Source: Promethearchaeota archaeon | Lineage (GTDB): Archaea > Asgardarchaeota > Lokiarchaeia > Sigyniarchaeales > SOKP01 | NCBI GenBank assembly: GCA_016840085.1 | Contig: JAEOTA010000058.1 | Span: 33,083 to 97,082, forward strand | Reading direction: 5' to 3' | Length of the DNA stretch: 64,000 bases | In this document: positions 27,902 through 37,568 of the stretch, piece after piece | Layout of the letters: each line of letters begins with the position of its first letter | How positions within the stretch are numbered: position 1 is the first letter of the stretch | The notes under the pieces: generated by a model | The model's input: the letters and a program-made list of their open reading frames with translations, nothing else | The model's database searches: none | What the model was told of the DNA's origin: nothing | Translations under genes and position numbers: made by a program

Positions 27902-28414
27902 ATGAAAGTTCTTCCTGCTGATAAGACATGTATTAATTCTGGATTTTTATGTTCTAATTGTCAGGCTAGACTTGATGCTGGTGAAATAACAGAATTTGAG
28001 ATTGATTTAGCAAGAGGGTTAATTGAATTAGAGGAAGAAAATGAAAAATTTGCTTTCTTAAAGGATATTTCTTTCTATAAAGCAATAGATTATGAAGACG
28101 TTATTATAATTGTCATTGGGAAGAAGGATAAGCTAAAATTTACCCCGGAATTAATAGATTGGATAAAGGAAACATACGAAATAGATGAAATAATTTTAGT
28201 TGAGAAAACAAATAAACCGCGACCTGTTGTAGAAGCGTTAATCGCACCTAATAAACTAGTCTCATTAAATGAAATCTTCTTAGCAACTGGAGATATTCAA
28301 TTTAGAGCAGTGCTATGGGAAGAGGATAAAGAAAATTTTTTATTTACTAAGGAAGAACTTGAAGAGTTAATTCTTGAATTAACTGGGAATATTACTAGAG
28401 TAGAATTTGAATAA
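27902..28414 (+). CDS. Zn-binding NusA-related KH-like RNA-binding protein
   Basis: Belongs, by motif, to an archaeal family with an N-terminal CxxxGxLCxxCQxxLxxGEI segment followed by a KH-like domain related to NusA. Here the cysteines are in TCINSGFLCSNCQARLDAGEI, then a helix (FEIDLARGLIEL), a strand (VIIIVIGKKD) and a C-terminal ELTGNITRVEFE as in the family. The G-x-x-G loop that binds RNA in related KH domains is not clear, since the position reads GKKDKLKFTPELIDW, so RNA binding may be weak or altered. It is the first of three translation-related plus-strand genes (with Pth2 and TruD), consistent with a role in RNA handling. Confidence 0.65.
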   Translation: MKVLPADKTCINSGFLCSNCQARLDAGEITEFEIDLARGLIELEEENEKFAFLKDISFYKAIDYEDVIIIVIGKKDKLKFTPELIDWIKETYEIDEIILVEKTNKPRPVVEALIAPNKLVSLNEIFLATGDIQFRAVLWEEDKENFLFTKEELEELILELTGNITRVEFE

Positions 28415-28461
28415 TTAGTAATATTTAATTAGCTAAATTCTTAATATTTAATAGATTTACC

Positions 28462-28818
28462 GTGGAAGAATATAAACAAGTAATTTTAATAAGAACAGAT
28501 CTTAAAATGGGAACTGGTAAAAAATGTGCCCAATCATGTCATGCTAGTGTTTCTGCTTCAGATCTAGTTCGAATCCATAATAAATCCGCTTGGAAGAATT
28601 GGAAGAATTCTGGACAGAAAAAAGTTGTCCTTAAAATTCAATCCATGGATCAATTAAAAGAATTAGTAATGAAACTTGAATCAACTAAAATCCCACATTT
28701 TATTGTTAATGATGCAGGATTGACTCAACTAACCCCCGGAACAACAACAGCTGTAGGTATTGGACCTGTCTTATCGAAAGAGATTGATAAAGTAACCGGA
28801 GAACTAAAATTATTATAA
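28462..28818 (+). CDS. pth2: Peptidyl-tRNA hydrolase, archaeal/eukaryotic type
   Basis: Releases tRNA from stalled peptidyl-tRNA. It is a single 118-aa Pth2 domain with the family motifs: [25 protein letters not shown] (the conserved lysine-rich loop that holds the catalytic residues), [21 protein letters not shown] and AVGIGPV. The start is GTG at 28462. The TruD gene follows after 23 nt and the Zn/KH-like gene ends 47 nt before, so a three-gene operon is likely. Cytosolic. Confidence 0.95.
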   Translation: MEEYKQVILIRTDLKMGTGKKCAQSCHASVSASDLVRIHNKSAWKNWKNSGQKKVVLKIQSMDQLKELVMKLESTKIPHFIVNDAGLTQLTPGTTTAVGIGPVLSKEIDKVTGELKLL

Positions 28819-28841
28819 TAGTAAAAGTATAGGCTAAAAAT

Positions 28842-30227
28842 TTGTCTAAATTAGAAACTGATACTTATTCTTTTAGGGAAAATAACGAAATAGATGTAGA
28901 AAGGTTTGTTGGAATTCAAACTTTTGCTACACATCATATGGGAGTTATAGGTGGAGAATATAAAAAAGAATTTAAAGATTTTATTGTTAGGGAAATTGAT
29001 AAAAATGGAAAAATCCTTGATATAAAAGAAGATTCTAGTGCTCACTCGTTTTCTAAAGAATTAAAAGATCGATATACCACGTTTAATTTGATAAAAATAA
29101 ATAAAGATACATTTGAAGCAATAAGAAAAATTAGAAAAGTATTACAAATTCCTTATAATCTTATTAAATATTCTGGATTAAAAGATAAATTTTCAATTTC
29201 AGTTCAAAAGATTTCTATAAAAGGAGACTATATCGAAAAATTAAGGAATTTAAAAATTAAGAACATTTTTATTAGAAATATTATTCCATCTAAAAAACCT
29301 GTTAAATTGGGAAGTCATTGGGGTAATAATTTTACAATAGTGCTAAGAAACATCAAAGATGATAAAAATTTAAGAAATAAAATAGAAGAATATATAAAAT
29401 TTTTAAATAATTTTGGATTCCCTAACTATTTTGGGCTTCAAAGATTCGGAAAATATAGACCTAATTCACATATAGTTGGTCGTTGTCTTTTAGAGGGTAA
29501 TTTTAAGAAAGCATTTGAAGAATTTGTATCAACAACATATTCAACTGAGTCTATGGAATCAAAATTGGCAAGGAGAGAGTTTCGAAAAACTGGAAACCTT
29601 GAAAAGGCTTACAAAGAATTTCCAAATAGATTGAATTACGAAAAAAATATAATTCATCATTTGATTGAAAATCCAGAAGATTATGAAGGTAGTATTAATA
29701 CACTACCCTCTGATTTGAAGAAATTATTAATTAGTTCTTTTCAATCATATTTATTTAACAAAATGCTTTCAAAAAGAGTTGAAAAAGGTTTTTCTTTATT
29801 TAAACCTATGAAAGGTGATGTTATTAGCATATTAGATGACTATAATGGAAATTTAACACAAGTAAAATACATTTATGGGAATTCTTATGATAGTTATCTA
29901 AAGAAAGCATTAAACTTAAATCGAGCTACTATAGTATTTCCTATCATTGGTACTAATACAAATTTAGATGAATTTCCATCTGTAAAATTATTATTCGAAG
30001 AAATCATAAAAGAAGAAGGGATTGATAAACACATTTTGACTAATAAATTAGTAAATGGGCAAGAATTTAAAGGTTCTATTAGAGCAATAATAGTAAAACC
30101 AACAGCACTAAAAGTTTTAGAATTAGCTGATGATGATCTTAACTTAGGAAAAAAAAAAATCAAATTTGAATTTTCTCTTCAGAAAGGTACTTATGCAACA
30201 ATGTTGATTAGAGAGATTATCAAATAA
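28842..30227 (+). CDS. truD: tRNA pseudouridine synthase D (TruD)
   Basis: Isomerises uridine to pseudouridine in RNA (U13 of tRNA in bacteria, other sites in archaea and Pus7 of eukaryotes). Visible landmarks are an N-terminal FKDFIVREID strand, the catalytic region YSGLKDKFSISVQ with the TruD signature G-x-K-D (Asp nucleophile), LGSHWGNNFTIVLRN, and the substrate-site motif FPNYFGLQRFGKYR. The TruD-specific insertion domain is present, and the C-terminal ...LQKGTYATMLIREIIK is typical of archaeal TruD. At 461 aa it is full length. It starts with TTG at 28842, the last gene of the operon. It overlaps the methyltransferase remnant tail-to-tail by 8 nt. Confidence 0.93.
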   Translation: MSKLETDTYSFRENNEIDVERFVGIQTFATHHMGVIGGEYKKEFKDFIVREIDKNGKILDIKEDSSAHSFSKELKDRYTTFNLIKINKDTFEAIRKIRKVLQIPYNLIKYSGLKDKFSISVQKISIKGDYIEKLRNLKIKNIFIRNIIPSKKPVKLGSHWGNNFTIVLRNIKDDKNLRNKIEEYIKFLNNFGFPNYFGLQRFGKYRPNSHIVGRCLLEGNFKKAFEEFVSTTYSTESMESKLARREFRKTGNLEKAYKEFPNRLNYEKNIIHHLIENPEDYEGSINTLPSDLKKLLISSFQSYLFNKMLSKRVEKGFSLFKPMKGDVISILDDYNGNLTQVKYIYGNSYDSYLKKALNLNRATIVFPIIGTNTNLDEFPSVKLLFEEIIKEEGIDKHILTNKLVNGQEFKGSIRAIIVKPTALKVLELADDDLNLGKKKIKFEFSLQKGTYATMLIREIIK

Positions 30228-30885
30228 CATTAATAATATATGACTTTACAGTTTCAATTCCAAAAATATCAATTGTTTTCACTGAAATAATATAAGTACC
30301 GGATTCATTGTAATGATATAAGTCCGATTTTAAAGAAAGCGTCCTACTTTTGGGAGTTCTATAAGAAAACCACAAGTTTCTAAAAGAGTCATTTTGAGCA
30401 TCAAAATCAATTGCCCAATAATCAATCCAATCGGAAAATGATTTTATATTTTCTTTAACTTTTTCTGAAATCACGTTTTTAAAAGGTATTAAGTAATTAA
30501 GTAATTCTATAGAAATGTTATTATTGTTTTTATGAATTTTTACTTCAAAATCAGGACTTTCCTTAATTTGAAATTTATTTTTATTTTGAATATTTTCATG
30601 TAAAAACACATTTGGGATTGAAGTTTTTTTATCATTGTTTTCAAAACATAGGATTTTGAAGGAATGAGAATCTTTATTGTATATATTTTTCCAATTTATC
30701 ATATCATTACTATTCTTTATGCTGAGAATTCTTTTTTTAGACATATTTATCGCATGTCCGTTTGAGTCGCATCCAATCCAGTGTCTTCCTAACTTTTCTG
30801 CTACAGCTAATGTAGTACCTGAACCGCAAAAGAAATCTGCTACAATATCTTTTTCATGTGTAGAAGCTAATATTATTCTTTTCAA
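30220..30885 (-). pseudogene. 5'-truncated DNA N4/N6 methyltransferase remnant
   Basis: The frame starts directly in the C-terminal half of a beta-class DNA methyltransferase: LLKRIILASTHEKDIVADFFCGSGTTLAVAEKLGRHWIGCD, which holds the SAM-binding motif I (FxGxGT) and normally follows a catalytic DPPY motif and a KPxxLL segment. Those parts are missing, and a stop codon lies in frame just upstream of the TTG at 30885. The remaining 150 residues are an unusual C-terminal extension that ends in an Ig-like strand pattern. Without the catalytic motif it cannot methylate DNA. It is a remnant next to an intact type IIG system, so it may be the wreck of an older restriction-modification locus. Confidence 0.75.
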
Positions 30886-31020
30886 AAGACGTTATAGCAA
30901 TGCTTAATGAAAAATTAGTAGGGGGTGTAATGACCAATTTTTAAGAAAAGTGAGAATTGAAATTGAAATTCGTAAAACGGAAAGGGAGCATGAGATATGA
31001 AGTTCAGAAGGTTATAATAA

Positions 31021-31473
31021 TTATTCATTTGGATTATGAAGAGGATTGAAATTTTTAAACAACTCCTTTATTGCGTCATTTAATTCACTTACAATTTTTT
31101 CAGGATGCTTATCTGTAATAAAATATTTATTTTTAATGGTAGTATTCCCTTTTTTTATTTCAGAACCTATACATTTATATCTTAAAATTTGGGCTAAAAT
31201 ATTAAAGATACGGTAAGACAGTTTTGGTTCAAATTCATACAATTTTAACCCATTTCCTAAATCATGACTATAGATAAATTTGGTTATTCCCTTTCTTAGG
31301 ATATTAGGATCATAACCATAACCAAAAGCAAGTTTGGGTTTATCTTTCCTAAGCCTTTTGGAATTATTATTAAAAAGGTCATATTTAGGATTTTCGTCGC
31401 TATTTCTCTTATCATAAATCCATTTAGATAAATCAGATTGCTTTGTCGGATAATGTGTTTTTCTTAATCCCAT
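31021..31473 (-). CDS. Hypothetical basic protein
   Basis: A 150-aa protein, Lys/Asn/Tyr-rich, with no motif I recognise. It opens MGLRKTHYPTKQSDLSKWIYDKRN, has a YSHDLGNGLKLYEFEPKLSYRIFNILAQILRYKC core and a final amphipathic helix (EKIVSELNDAIKELFKNF). It lies between the methyltransferase remnant (same strand) and the divergent type IIG gene, with a 190-nt gap to the latter. It could be an accessory gene of the restriction locus or unrelated. Coding status is supported by length and composition only. Confidence 0.55.
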   Translation of the reverse strand: MGLRKTHYPTKQSDLSKWIYDKRNSDENPKYDLFNNNSKRLRKDKPKLAFGYGYDPNILRKGITKFIYSHDLGNGLKLYEFEPKLSYRIFNILAQILRYKCIGSEIKKGNTTIKNKYFITDKHPEKIVSELNDAIKELFKNFNPLHNPNE

Positions 31474-31663
31474 ATAGATCTACTTATAATAGATTAAATT
31501 AAATATATTTAATTATTAACCTATTATTCTAATGATAAAGTTAGCTTTTTTATTTAAAAAGGCATAGAAAAAAAGAGCTTTAAAATAAATATTTAATTAC
31601 AATTTAAAATATTAAATAATTACAAGATTAAGAAAATTCCAGATTTAATATTCATAATTTATT

Positions 31664-34600
31664 GTGGCATCTAATTTGCAGTCAATAAATCAATTACAAG
31701 GAATATTATCGGATTTAAAAATATTATTTAAGAAAAATAATATTCTTGCGAAAGATTTTACACAATTTTTAACTAAAATAAAAAGTCGAGAGGTCAAAAA
31801 TTATTTAGCTTCTTTAAGTAAAGGTTCTAAACCGGAAACAATTCTTCGAGAAGTTTTCTTTACTCTTAATTCAAGTTTTGCTCAATACCTCTTTAAAGAT
31901 GTGTTTCCTGAAGTATATCAAGAGGATGGTTTTTTTGATTATTTAATAAAAGAAAATCGAGAAGAAATAGCTCTTGAAATTAAACCTTTATATGACGGAA
32001 TAATTAAAAAAGAGAAAACTGGTAAAGTGTTTCAGAAAATTAAAAAGCTTAAATTAAATCCATCTGATCATACAAAACAGATTTTAAAATATCTTAATAC
32101 AACAAAAGATTATGTTGTACTTACAAATCTAGAGGAATGGTATTTTTTTAGCAAAAGTGCTTCATTAAACCAAGAATGTCAACCTTTTGGCTCTGTGCAG
32201 TTATTTGATTTGTTAGAAGATTTTCAAAAGGTGAAAGATTTTTGGCATTACTTAGACAAACAAGAGGATTTAGCATTAAAAGAACCATTAGACGAAAATT
32301 TTTTTGGGCACCTTAAAAATTGGGTTTCAGAGTTAAGTGAAGTTAATTTTGTAGTTGATGAGAATACAAAAACAGAATCAATCATTAATTTTATAAATAA
32401 ATTCATTTTTATTCAGTGCTTAGATAGTTTTTGGGTGATTGAAAAGAACTATATTAAAGAAGAATGGATAAACATCGAACGTAAATGGGCTGCTAAAAAT
32501 AAACCGCGGATTTTAAGGAAATTTTTGGAAGATATAAATGAATACTTTTATGAATTGTACGATACAGAATTATTTAAAATAAGTGAAGAAAATAAAACTA
32601 TCCTTGACTTCATTGAACATGATGAAGATAACATAAATCTATTTTATCAAAAACTCAAATTGGTATTAGGAATTGAATATGGTATTTCTGTTGATAGTTG
32701 GATCTCTGGCATAACAATATATAATTTTAGACGCATTGATGAAGACATATTAGGGAAATCTTATGAGACTTTTTTGGCAGAAATACGGAAGGAACAAGGT
32801 ATATTTTATACCCGTAAATATATAACACAATATATCGTAAATAATGTTATTAAGAATTATCTTGTTCCTTTTCTTAAGGATTTTGCTAAGAGTATAGAAA
32901 AAAAAGAATATGAAGAATGTAATGAAATACTCTCAAATTTATTTAATTTTAAGATAGTGGATCCTGCGTGTGGGTCTGGTTCTTTTTTAATTAAAGCATT
33001 AAGAATATTCTGGGAAGTATATACACATATCAATGAAATTATCGAGGATTATTATGGTAAATTCAATGATTTTAAAGGTCAAATAATAAGGCCAGATGAA
33101 ATCGAAAAGGAATTTCATGATATTTTAAAATTAAAGAATTTATTAGGTTATGATAATAAAAGAGAACTTATCTCCAAATTAATTATAAGGCATATCCATG
33201 GTGTTGATCTTGATAATAATGCGATAGAAGTTGCAAAACTAAATCTATGGTTGGAAGCGATAAAGCTAGCTCCGAAGGAATTTCGATATGATAGAGTTCC
33301 TGCAGACACAAACCATATACTTCCTGATTTAGAAATGAATCTATGTAATGGAGATTCCTTAGTAGGATTACCAGAGAATAGAATAATTGAAAAAATATTA
33401 ACTAATTATAAAGAAGAATTAACATCATTATCTACACTTAGGCATCAGTACGAAAAAGAACCATCTAAAATTGAATTAGTAAGAAAAATTGTTAATATAA
33501 AAGAAAAGATAAAAGTAGACTTGGATAAGTCACTTAGAGAATTTTTAAATGAAAATAAAATTGATTTAGACATTTTAGAATCAACAAAGCCCTTCTACTG
33601 GCCATTAGATTTTTGGTTTGTATATTTTGATGACTCATTAAAAGAAAAAGATACTGATGATATTGGATTTAATGCAATTATTGGTAATCCTCCTTATTTC
33701 TCAATACGTGGAAAAGGAACAGGTACTTTAACACAACATTACAGTTATAATTTCTTACAGAATGCACCACATTGGAAAGATCATTTTAGAAGCCAATCAG
33801 ATATTTACTATTATTTTACTATTAAATCGATTAAATTATTAAAGAAATTAGGAAGTTTTGGTTTTATTATTGAATCATATTGGCTTGAAAATGATTATGC
33901 TGATAAATTAAAAGAATTAATGTTAGCAAACTCAGCTATAAAAATATTAATCAATTTTGGTATTGCTAAGATTTTTGATGATGCTGATAATGATACATGT
34001 ATATTAATCTTTGAAAAAAATCAAGAAGAAATTCAAAATTTTAAATATGTATATTGTAAGAAAAATTTTTCTGTAGGCACTCAACAGCAAAATAATGAAA
34101 GATTAGTTAACAATGTTATTGAGAATATTACAAAAGAACAATTTTCTGATGAGTATATTGACATTTATTTGATTGAACAAAACACATTAGAAACAACGAA
34201 ATGGGTATTAGCAAAATCAGGAAAAAAAGAAATCCTTGAAAAAATTGAAAATAACAAGCAACAGCTTGGTGAATTGTGTAAAGTTGGACAAGGCGTGGTA
34301 CCTGGAAGAAAAGCTGAATTTCGGATCTCTTCAGACAGAGACGCAGGAAGTGCTGGGGGATACTGGATTAATATTGATGATAATTATTTAGAAGTGGTCG
34401 ATAAAAGAAATAATGAAACTCATAGATTGGAACCTCAATTTATTAAGCCGCTTATAACAAATAGTGGAATTAAAAAATACTATATAATAGAGAGTCAAGA
34501 TTATCTTATTTATACTATACCATTGCAAGATGGAAGATTTGAGACTGATGACTTTCCAGGAATCCTTAACTATCTAAGAGTATATGAGCAAGAACTTAGA

Positions 34601-35662
34601 GATAGATACGATTTTGATGAGGAAGAAGGTGATTATCCTTGGTATGGATATCAACGAATTCAAAATATAGACTTATTTGAAGATGCTGATGTAAAAATTT
34701 TATGTCCATATAGAGCCACTGAGAATAATTTTGCATTGGATGAGGTTGGATATTTTGGAACAACTGATGTGTATGCCATATTACCTAATCCTGAATTTGC
34801 TATTGATATAAATTATCTTCTAGGTATTTTAAACTCGAAAGTACTCACTTTTTGGTATAAAGAGGCAGGAAAATCTAAGGGACAAATTCTTGAATTTTTT
34901 GCTAATCCCTTGAGTCGAATACCAATATATCAAGGCTCTGATGAAGAACAAGCATGTTTAAGCCAATTAGTTATTCAAGTGTCAACATTTAAAAAAATCA
35001 ATCAAAAATTTCAACAGATATGGTCGAATATATCACAGAGATATAGAAATGGAAAAATAACCCTTGAAAGCCTAACTTTGGATGATAGGGTGAAAGTTCA
35101 AAAAGGTGAGTTTGATAAAATTTGGATTTCAGATATCTCTATTTTTCCTAATAGTGAAAATGATGAATTGACAGAAGAATTTAAAAAATTTAGAGTCTCT
35201 ATTCTTGAAGAAGCTAAATTAAGGATTTATGGAATTAAGGATTCTACAGAGAAACTTCTTTTAGAATTAGAGACTAACATATCTGATTTTAGAGATATAA
35301 TTTATCTTGAAATTCTCCAGTTATTAAATTCAAGAAAAAAGGTTAAAAACTTAAAACATATTTCTTCAAAAACAGAAATTTCTATTATTAAACCAAATAT
35401 TTGGGAAAGATCATTCAATCTACTTAGATATGCCAAGGCAATATTTGAAAGGTGGATTAACAATAATAATATAGATGTAGAATTAGAAAATGTTGTTCAA
35501 TCAGACAACAAAATCCAAGATTTAGAGAATTTGATAGATGCTATTGTCTTTAAATATTATAGTTTAAAAAAAGCAGATATTGATATGATATTAGTTTCTC
35601 TAAACACTGTTCCACGATTAAAATTAGACATCATTCATAAATTTGAGAGATTAACCAAATAA
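31664..35662 (+). CDS. Type IIG restriction-modification enzyme (nuclease-methyltransferase fusion)
   Basis: Single-chain restriction and modification enzyme of 1332 aa. The N-terminal nuclease shows a PD-(D/E)xK pattern: FFDYLIKENREEIALEIKPL with D92, E105 and K107. A helical linker leads to the gamma-class N6-adenine methyltransferase: motif I IVDPACGSGSF (from residue 431), IHGVDLDNNAIEVAK, and catalytic motif IV GNPPYFS (N675-Y678). From about residue 850 the target-recognition part resembles TaqI-C/Eco57I specificity domains. Related BREX PglX proteins lack the nuclease, so type IIG is preferred. It starts with GTG at 31664. It seems intact and stands alone, as such enzymes need no partner. 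Confidence 0.88.
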   Translation: MASNLQSINQLQGILSDLKILFKKNNILAKDFTQFLTKIKSREVKNYLASLSKGSKPETILREVFFTLNSSFAQYLFKDVFPEVYQEDGFFDYLIKENREEIALEIKPLYDGIIKKEKTGKVFQKIKKLKLNPSDHTKQILKYLNTTKDYVVLTNLEEWYFFSKSASLNQECQPFGSVQLFDLLEDFQKVKDFWHYLDKQEDLALKEPLDENFFGHLKNWVSELSEVNFVVDENTKTESIINFINKFIFIQCLDSFWVIEKNYIKEEWINIERKWAAKNKPRILRKFLEDINEYFYELYDTELFKISEENKTILDFIEHDEDNINLFYQKLKLVLGIEYGISVDSWISGITIYNFRRIDEDILGKSYETFLAEIRKEQGIFYTRKYITQYIVNNVIKNYLVPFLKDFAKSIEKKEYEECNEILSNLFNFKIVDPACGSGSFLIKALRIFWEVYTHINEIIEDYYGKFNDFKGQIIRPDEIEKEFHDILKLKNLLGYDNKRELISKLIIRHIHGVDLDNNAIEVAKLNLWLEAIKLAPKEFRYDRVPADTNHILPDLEMNLCNGDSLVGLPENRIIEKILTNYKEELTSLSTLRHQYEKEPSKIELVRKIVNIKEKIKVDLDKSLREFLNENKIDLDILESTKPFYWPLDFWFVYFDDSLKEKDTDDIGFNAIIGNPPYFSIRGKGTGTLTQHYSYNFLQNAPHWKDHFRSQSDIYYYFTIKSIKLLKKLGSFGFIIESYWLENDYADKLKELMLANSAIKILINFGIAKIFDDADNDTCILIFEKNQEEIQNFKYVYCKKNFSVGTQQQNNERLVNNVIENITKEQFSDEYIDIYLIEQNTLETTKWVLAKSGKKEILEKIENNKQQLGELCKVGQGVVPGRKAEFRISSDRDAGSAGGYWINIDDNYLEVVDKRNNETHRLEPQFIKPLITNSGIKKYYIIESQDYLIYTIPLQDGRFETDDFPGILNYLRVYEQELRDRYDFDEEEGDYPWYGYQRIQNIDLFEDADVKILCPYRATENNFALDEVGYFGTTDVYAILPNPEFAIDINYLLGILNSKVLTFWYKEAGKSKGQILEFFANPLSRIPIYQGSDEEQACLSQLVIQVSTFKKINQKFQQIWSNISQRYRNGKITLESLTLDDRVKVQKGEFDKIWISDISIFPNSENDELTEEFKKFRVSILEEAKLRIYGIKDSTEKLLLELETNISDFRDIIYLEILQLLNSRKKVKNLKHISSKTEISIIKPNIWERSFNLLRYAKAIFERWINNNNIDVELENVVQSDNKIQDLENLIDAIVFKYYSLKKADIDMILVSLNTVPRLKLDIIHKFERLTK

Positions 35663-35834
35663 TAGCAGAAATAGTAAAAATTATTTAAACTTTTAAAGTT
35701 TAAATTTTAAAAGAAAGAATTCATGAGGGTCTGTTGTTATACTTCATGTGACAGGCAATACTTTAGTGTCTATAATAAGAGAAAATTCTCTCTTCAATAA
35801 AGTTTATTACCATGGATAAAAGGCAAAAGAAATT

Positions 35835-36776
35835 TTACATTAAAAGAAATATTACGCTTATTAAGTTTTTGATTTTATGTCTTTCAATAAATTTAATAAT
35901 AAAAGCAATTAGTATAATAACTGATAAACCAAATACCAAAATAGATGTAAAATCAATAATGATTTGCTTATTATCTTCATTTGTCTCTTGTTCAAAATTT
36001 TCTTGAAAAAGATTACCGAAACAATTAATTTCTACTATGCTTTCAATATTTCCGTCCCCTATATTAAATCCTACTTGATTATAATTCGAATTATCCAATA
36101 GAATCGCTATATTATGATTATTTATTGAATTATTATTGATAACATTATGATTTGAAAATAGAAGAGTAATTCCTGAATTATTATTATAGTGAATATTATT
36201 TCTAGAAATTTTATTAAAGCTTGAGTTGGCTAAAGATATTCCGCTACGAGAATTTGTAGAAAAATAACAATAATCTACACTACAATTATGTGAATCATAA
36301 AAGAATATACCTATTTCACTTAAAGATACAGAGCTTTTGCTTATAGAATTGTTGAAAGAGTGGTCGAAATAAATGCCATATTTCTTATTTTCAAGGCACC
36401 TACTAGAATTAATAAATCCATTAGATACGTTAATTAGATAAATACCCATATCGGTTCCAGTGACAGAACAGTTATTTAAAATGAAATATTGAGTTGTATT
36501 ATTAATATAAATTCCATATGTAGAACCATTACCAATCACGATTAAATCTTTAATAATATAAGGAGAAGATTTACTTCCATCTCCTGAAGATGCAATAAGG
36601 GATAATTCATTATCTCCATCAATTAAAATTGGACTAATTGTTGAAATGTCTAAATTGCTTTTATTTGGATATGAGGAAATACTCTTTTTGCTAATAATGA
36701 CAAAAAAATAAAGAGAGAACACCAAAAAAACTGTTAAGAAGAATACTTTTAATTTAACTGATTTATTATTTATCAA
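35835..36776 (-). CDS. Beta-helix (PbH1) membrane-anchored surface protein
   Basis: A 313-aa protein with an N-terminal hydrophobic segment (LKVFFLTVFLVFSLYFFVII). Next come SPILIDGDNELSLIASSGDGS and about seven PbH1-type beta-helix repeats (GIYFDHSFNNSISKS, GIFFYDSHNCSVDY and similar), then a C-terminal hydrophobic helix (ILVFGLSVIILIAFIIKF) and a basic end. It is NosD-like but differs from the other four in this window: it lacks the IPGYN tail and the 31-nt upstream element. It is the last gene of a tight same-strand run (40064 to 35835; gaps of 2 and 13 nt), so it is probably made with the two proteins encoded upstream of it. Confidence 0.8.
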   Translation of the reverse strand: MINNKSVKLKVFFLTVFLVFSLYFFVIISKKSISSYPNKSNLDISTISPILIDGDNELSLIASSGDGSKSSPYIIKDLIVIGNGSTYGIYINNTTQYFILNNCSVTGTDMGIYLINVSNGFINSSRCLENKKYGIYFDHSFNNSISKSSVSLSEIGIFFYDSHNCSVDYCYFSTNSRSGISLANSSFNKISRNNIHYNNNSGITLLFSNHNVINNNSINNHNIAILLDNSNYNQVGFNIGDGNIESIVEINCFGNLFQENFEQETNEDNKQIIIDFTSILVFGLSVIILIAFIIKFIERHKIKNLISVIFLLM

Positions 36777-36789
36777 ATTGTTCCACAGC

Positions 36790-37566
36790 TCACTTAATAT
36801 GTTTTAAATATTTTCTAGTCCTAGATTTCTTAGGAGCCTTCTTTTTTTGTCTATATTTATAAATAATTACAAATCCGATTAGACTTAAAATACTTGCAAT
36901 TACAATAAAAAGAATAATAAAACTATGAAACGGTTCCTGTTGCTTATATGATTTAATAAGAACCTTCGATAATGCCACTTGATTATCACATAATATATTA
37001 TACTCTTCTAAGATTCCTTGAGTATTATATTGATATTTAGTTGTGTCTTTATATCCAATAGGAGTAAAATCAAAATTAATGCTCTTATCATTAATGTAGC
37101 ATGTATCATTGAATAAATCTGGGATATAACTATCGAAATTTAATAAATATTCTGTTACATCTATAGGAAGGAAGTCTAAGAATACATCGCTTGAATTGAA
37201 AACTGAATTTGAAAAAAGTTCTGGTGATCTAAAGCAAATAGTCTGCAAATTACCTGAATATTCATCCAAATTGTCTCCTGTAAAAAGATTTGCACTTATT
37301 GTCCAATTAGTTTTTTGACTTTTAATATTGTTAATAACCCATTTTATAGCAAATCCCTCTGGAATATCAATTAATTCATTATAACTATAATCATATTCCG
37401 CAAGAATGTCCAATAAAGTTGTATTCACAGTGGAAAACTCGTAAATTAAGACGGTTCCCTCCTTAAAACCAAGTTTATATTGACTATTTGAAAAAGAGAA
37501 TCTAATAGGAATAGTGAAAATAACAACAAATAGTAAAAAAATGATACGTGTTGTTTTTAACTTCAT
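36790..37566 (-). CDS. Secreted, C-terminally anchored protein of unknown function
   Basis: A 258-aa protein with signal peptide (IIFLLFVVIFTIPIRFSFS), then an extracellular region of about 190 residues beginning QYKLGFKEGTVLIYEF, a strand opening seen in many Asgard surface proteins. A C-terminal helix (FIILFIVIASILSLIGFVIIY) ends in a strongly basic tail (YRQKKKAPKKSRTRK). No enzymatic motif. It lies 2 nt downstream of the large zinc-ribbon membrane protein gene and 13 nt upstream of the beta-helix gene, so the three form an operon and may work as a surface complex. Family unknown. Confidence 0.7.
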   Translation of the reverse strand: MKLKTTRIIFLLFVVIFTIPIRFSFSNSQYKLGFKEGTVLIYEFSTVNTTLLDILAEYDYSYNELIDIPEGFAIKWVINNIKSQKTNWTISANLFTGDNLDEYSGNLQTICFRSPELFSNSVFNSSDVFLDFLPIDVTEYLLNFDSYIPDLFNDTCYINDKSINFDFTPIGYKDTTKYQYNTQGILEEYNILCDNQVALSKVLIKSYKQQEPFHSFIILFIVIASILSLIGFVIIYKYRQKKKAPKKSRTRKYLKHIK

Positions 37567-37568
37567 CC

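Noticed and set aside
31664..35662. BREX PglX or DISARM methyltransferase
   Set aside because: An N-terminal PD-(D/E)xK-like nuclease is present in the same chain and no BREX or DISARM partner genes are nearby; type IIG fits better.
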